From positions 2,324,858-2,388,857 of the forward strand of contig JAZAYU010000052.1 in the NCBI GenBank assembly GCA_038501625.1: a DNA stretch of 64,000 nt. Reading direction: 5' to 3'. Source of the stretch: Corbicula japonica. Lineage: Eukaryota > Mollusca > Bivalvia > Venerida > Cyrenidae. The translations under genes were made by a program, and so were the position numbers. Below are positions 60,018 through 64,000 of this stretch, in pieces. Each line of letters opens with the position of its first letter. The first letter of the stretch is position 1. The notes under the pieces were generated by a model. That model had not been told where the DNA came from. It did not search any database and worked only from the letters and a program-made list of their open reading frames with translations.

Positions 60018-60650
60018 ATTATGTATATCAGGAATGGCTATATCAGAAAACAAAGCCTCCGTGCACAGCCAAAAGGAAACACGTAGAGGAAACGAGAGAA
60101 ATGGTTTGTCGCCCTTCAACGTTTGTTTTGCTGCGTTTTAACCGTGAAAAACGTTCAAGGTAAGTTTATAGTAGATATCAGGGATGGCCACATCTAGCAG
60201 TTACATCCTCTCCACAAAGCCAAACCGTAGAGAGGAGACTGCAGCATGGTTATACAAAAACAGTTTCAAAATAGACGCCACAAACAATAACGAATGTGAG
60301 AACTCGAGGGCTTATTGCCTTGGGACGCTTTGCCACTGGATGTTTAAACCAGGTTCTATGGTGCACCAACCTCACACTTGCCCCAGGTTCTCACATCAAC
60401 TCACATAAATAATTCCAACCCACCAACCAGTTCAACAATGGTGCACGCAAAAGCACACAAACATATTAAACAGTATTAGCTAATAGCATTGCAAAGCCAA
60501 AGGAGCTGACACTCAATAATCTTACCGAGAGCAGAGCATCTGGAGTCAACTCAGCAAGAACGCGATGACACGGATATAAAAACATATCAAGTTTCTAGTT
60601 TTTTTTTAAAGATTTCCACCCCCAATAACCTTCATAAACTCTTAAAAAAA
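60018..60650 (-). mobile_element. Penelope-like element 3' fragments, two in tandem
   Basis: A first terminus at 60018-60110 (GTATATCAGGAATGGC, CAAAGCCTCCGTGCACAGCC) is followed by a second at 60172 (AGATATCAGGGATGGCCACA) with the folded module at 60297-60393. It runs on to the GATTTCC...CATAAACTC stretch near 60640. Confidence 0.75.
60297..60393 (-). ncRNA. Conserved folded module in PLE 3' region, shortened
   Basis: Closing stem GAGAAC/GTTCTC kept and GGTTTAAACA kept, but the CAGTGGCAA stem-loop has lost its second arm. Confidence 0.4.
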
Positions 60651-61035
60651 TGTTATCAATGTAAAACTTTTTTCTTTCCTGTAAATACTTTTCCATTTCG
60701 GAGGTGTTTGTAATTGAAAATAAATCATAGTAAAATCTATACATTTGCAATATCTAGTACACGAACACATGTTTACTAACGTTGTTTTTTTTTTGTTTTG
60801 TTTTGTTTTGTTCGCATACTATTTATTTCTATTTGCAAGTTATAAATAAGCTAGTTTTCTTTCTTATATCAAATCTTCTTAAACGTATACCACAATGAGC
60901 AATAATGATATAATTAACTGTGACATATCGTACAAAAACATGATGTTATTTACACAGAACTGTTGTACGAGTATAGTTCCAAAAGCTGTGTATTAAATTA
61001 CAGTATGTTCAAACTTATTACAGTCCGGAATAAAA

Positions 61036-61460
61036 AAGTGAAATATGCATACCAGCAGACACAGCCTCTCCACGCAGCCAACAAGTGGAGAGGAAAAGAA
61101 AGCATGGTATTAAAATAATAAGTTTCAAAATGGACGCCACAAACAATTAACGAAAGTGAAAACCAGAGGGGTTATAGAATTGGAAACAATTTGCCACTGG
61201 GGGTTTAAACCAGGTTCTAGGGTGCACCAAACTCACACTTGCTCCAACAGGTTCTCATATCAACAAACAAGTACAAGTTGTCTTGGTGAAATAACTCCAA
61301 CCCACCCATAAGCTCAACAATGTCGCATGCAAAAGCACAAAAACATATAAAACATAAGAAGCTTTTATCATTGCAAAGCCAAATGGGCGAGTACTCAATG
61401 ATCTTACCGAGACAAGAGCCCCTGGAGTCAAATTAGCAAGAACACGATGACAGTGATAAA
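61036..61460 (-). mobile_element. Penelope-like element, short 5'-truncated tandem unit
   Basis: From the terminus (GAAATATGCATACCAGCAGA) to CACGATGACAGTGATAAAAA, where the next unit starts directly. Holds a folded module at 61157-61257 with one arm of the closing stem changed (TGAAAACC). Confidence 0.75.
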
Positions 61461-61462
61461 AA

Positions 61463-62440
61463 AATGAAATATGCATATCAGGAATGGCCACATCCAGCAT
61501 ACACAGCCTCCCCACACAGCCAAAAAGTAGAGAGGAAAAGAGAGCATGGTATTACAAAAATCAGTTTCAAAATGGACGCCACAAACAAATAACGGAAGTG
61601 AGAACCGGAGGGGTTACCGCCTTGGAACGGTCAGTGGCAAAACAAATTGCCACTGGGGTGCACCAACCTCACACTTGCCCCAACAGGTTCTCGTATCACA
61701 AAACAAGTACAAATTGTCTTGGTGAAATAACTCCAACCCACCCATCAGCTCAACAATGTTGCATGCAAAAGCATACAAACATATAAACATAAGAATTTAA
61801 TAGCATTGCAAAGCCAAAGGGCGGGTACTCAATGATCTTACAGAGACCAGAGCACCTGGAGTAAAATCAGCAAGAACACGATGACAGGGATAAAAGAAAA
61901 AAATCGAGCTTCTAGGTTCTTTTTTAGAAAAGATTTCCCCATAAACTTTCATAAACTCTTAAACCCCTGCCACCGTCGTGCAACCAAAGAGGTAAGCATA
62001 ATGATCAACTGTAGATGGGTTAATCACCAGGCCTGCAGAGCGCTGTAAAACATCATGTTGGTAACCTTTCTTTTTAAATTTACAGATGGATTTTACGAAT
62101 AACCGGGAGAAATTAACATCGCCTATTATCTTCTTAAGTTTATAAATTAAATCTCCATAAAAAACTGGCTGTGAAATACCTTGTTGCAATAGTGATTTTA
62201 AACTGCACCTGTATTTATGAATTAGATCTGGATATCGGCGATAAAACTTGCAAAAGGTTTTCCTTAATTTGTGATACCTATAACCTTGTTTTAAAAGTTT
62301 TTCTGTAATGCAAAGATTACGTTCATTGAAATCATTCACATCGTTGCAAGCTCTTGAAAAGCGAACAAGCTGTGTAAAGGAAACAAATCGAGCTTCTAGG
62401 TTCTTTAAAGAAAAGATTTCCCTATAAGCCTTCATAAACT
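61463..62440 (-). mobile_element. Penelope-like element, second tandem unit
   Basis: From the terminus (GAAATATGCATATCAGGAAT) through a shortened folded module (61599-61693) to the RT C-terminal coding part (61959-62435). The upstream end joins the neighbouring unit in mid-gene. Confidence 0.8.
61959..62435 (-). pseudogene. PLE RT C-terminal coding part, open but chimeric
   Basis: 158 codons, open. Residues 1-21 (MKAYREIFSLKNLEARFVSF) derive from normally untranslated sequence just after the ORF of a neighbouring unit. From TQLVRFSRACND onward it is the RT C-terminal domain (LLKQGYRYHKLRKTFCKFYR, QQGISQPVFYGDLIYKLK, SAGLVINPSTVDHYAYLFGC) ending TTVAGV-stop. The join marks the boundary between two head-to-tail units. 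It lacks the RT active site. Confidence 0.85.
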
Positions 62441-62781
62441 ATCAAACCCCTGCCAGCGTCGCGCAACCAAAAAGGTAAGCATAGTGATCAGCTGTAGGTT
62501 AATCACCAGGCCTGCAGAGCGCTGTAGAATACATGCAGATGGTTTTTACGAATAAGCGATGTAAATCAATATTGCCTTTATTTTCTTAAGTTTATAAAAT
62601 AAATCTCCATTAAAACTGGCTGTGAAATACCTTGTTGCGATAGTGATTTTAAATTTCACTTGTATTTTTGAATTCTGTGTATCGGCGATAAAACTTGCAA
62701 AAAGTTTTCCTTAATTTATGGTACCGATAACCTTGTTTTAAAAGTTTTTTGTTATGCAATCATTACGTTCATTGAAATCAT

Positions 62782-63162
62782 TTACATCATTGCAAGCTCT
62801 AGAAAAGCAAACAACCCCTTAAGATCTTGCTTGAGGAACATCGCCGTCCAAAAACGGAAATTTACTATATTAAAATTACAATCGTCTCTTTTATCATTTA
62901 TTTTAGTAGAAACGTATCCATTTTCAATAAAAACAAGATTAAGATCATGAAAGTTTGCTTGTGTATCTGAATCGTTTGCTTTATTTAGTTGTAGTTCACA
63001 TAAAATCTCTTTCATAACAGTATAAAACAGATCAGCAACAAGGGGTGCACAATAAGTACCCATTGGAATGCCTATTACTTGTTTATAAATAGAAGTACCA
63101 AATTTAACATACATATTATCCAATAAAATGTAAGCGCCTCGATAAGATCTTGACAGGTCCAT
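62782..63162 (-). pseudogene. PLE reverse transcriptase core, frameshifted
   Basis: Contains LLDNMYVKFGTSIYKQVIGI, PMGTYCAPLVADLF (the RT fingers/palm motif) and then ELQLNKANDSDTQANFHDLN with YDKRDD-type NDKRDD. The stretch with the YxDD active-site box (present at 37200) is deleted between LCELQ and its neighbour, so this copy cannot be active. Frame changes occur at the start (SRSYRGAYI) and the end. Confidence 0.85.
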
Positions 63163-63205
63163 AAAGTATAATTATCATAAGAACCATCTGTAAAAATGCT
63201 CTATG

Positions 63206-63622
63206 TTAATTACAAGCGAAAACGGTTTTATTTTCTCTAGAAAGTTTTTTTTTTTCAATGAGACTGGTTAGCTTGTCTTTTATTAGATTTTGAGGGAGAG
63301 AAGTATATAACGTAGAGAAATCATAAGTAGACAAACAGAACGCCTGAAAATTATTTGATTTAAGCCTTTTTAACATGTCAATTTTGAATTTGTAATAGAC
63401 CAAAATAATGCCAGTGGTTTCATAAACCTTTTCGCAATACCTAATTACATAATCTTTTATATTTGTAAGACGAGAAGTTAAGAGCACGGATAATTTAGTA
63501 GTTGTGCAAGAACTAGAGTTTGCAATAAATCTTGCTTTGTACGGTGTTTTGTGCATTTTAGGCAACAGAGATCTCACCACAGAGTGGCCTCTGGTACTTA
63601 TCTGTATACATGTTAACGACAA
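63206..63622 (-). pseudogene. PLE reverse transcriptase N-terminal part
   Basis: 138 codons with RSLLPKMHKTPYKARFIANS, LTNIKDYVIRYCEKVYETTG and YDFSTLYTSLPQNLIKDKL, the conserved order ahead of the PMGT motif in this RT group. DFSTLYTSLP carries the first catalytic Asp of the palm. A frame break separates it from 62782-63162. Confidence 0.85.
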
Positions 63623-63645
63623 TTTTACTAAAACATTAACTTTAA

Positions 63646-64000
63646 CGAGTAAGGTGTACCCTTATCTGAACTCTGTTTGGTAGTCTACATGTAGTCATCG
63701 TAAAAAGTGTAAAACAAAATTTACACCTTCGAACAAAAAACCATCAGATGTGGGTTTCATTAGTTCATTAGTTATGAAAATAGACCTGGTGTTTAATGCT
63801 GCTATGTAGTTATGTGTTAAAAACAAAATACTGCATCACCAATTACTAGAAAATGAAACTATATAACATAGTGTTACATGTGAATACAATGCGATAAAAT
63901 CACAGCTACGCCCTTTATTAATTTGAAATGACCATTTATGGAAAATCTTTTTGCCACTACCTTTAACACTTCATAATTTTAACTCACGTGTTTTATCTTT
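63646..64000. other. No gene or repeat recognised
   Basis: Upstream flank of the PLE row. Nothing assigned. Confidence 0.45.

Larger units (their letters stand above)
62441..63645 (-). mobile_element. Penelope-like element, third tandem unit with RT core
   Basis: The most 5' PLE sequence in the window. Its downstream end (62441-62600) repeats the sequence of 61900-62100. It holds the two RT pieces at 62782-63162 and 63206-63622. The 5' end fades at about 63645. Confidence 0.8.

Overview
This is eukaryotic nuclear DNA, AT-rich and crowded with mobile elements. The probable source is a bivalve mollusc. Supporting this are a small secreted C-type lectin gene in four exons with GT-AG introns, Penelope-like, LINE, mariner and PIF/Harbinger elements, tRNA-like SINE modules, and a repeat at 51.2-51.9 kb of a kind I know from mollusc genomes. 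There is no bacterial operon structure. Species cannot be assigned from the sequence alone.

Layout. 1-11.1 kb: a large inverted duplication (1-1585 against 7611-10978) whose outer parts are a GGCTGCTGG-type minisatellite. Its 6 kb spacer holds repeats and a dead LINE, and its right arm was later invaded by a 1.9 kb A-B-B-A insertion. 11.1-20.4 kb: mostly non-coding, with a Penelope-like (PLE) fragment split by a 0.95 kb repeat that carries a tRNA-Glu-like module, and a 41/46-bp minisatellite.

20.4-33.9 kb is the main genic region: two C-type lectin genes arranged head to head. The minus-strand gene assembles cleanly into a 146-residue secreted lectin. The plus-strand paralogue is broken (lost splice donor, frameshifts, lost QPD motif), and its first intron contains a 7.6 kb PIF/Harbinger transposon that still shows both of its genes: a DDE transposase and a Myb-like DNA-binding partner.

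34-38.4 kb: a PLE copy split by a full-length mariner (TA duplication, long inverted ends, D,D34D transposase with an apparent 136-bp intron and one frameshift). 39-47 kb: degenerate minisatellites, a tRNA-like sequence and long unassigned DNA. 47.3-52.4 kb: a CCGAAAA-type foldback element with an 11-bp target duplication and several dispersed repeats. 54.8-56.6 kb: a palindromic element made of 42-bp/168-bp satellite units, inserted in a SINE-like repeat. 60-63.7 kb: a head-to-tail row of PLE copies on the minus strand.

The only gene I consider likely to make a host protein is the lectin at 20469-22964. The least explained items are the conserved folded module of about 114 nt in six PLE copies and the satellite-armed palindromic elements.
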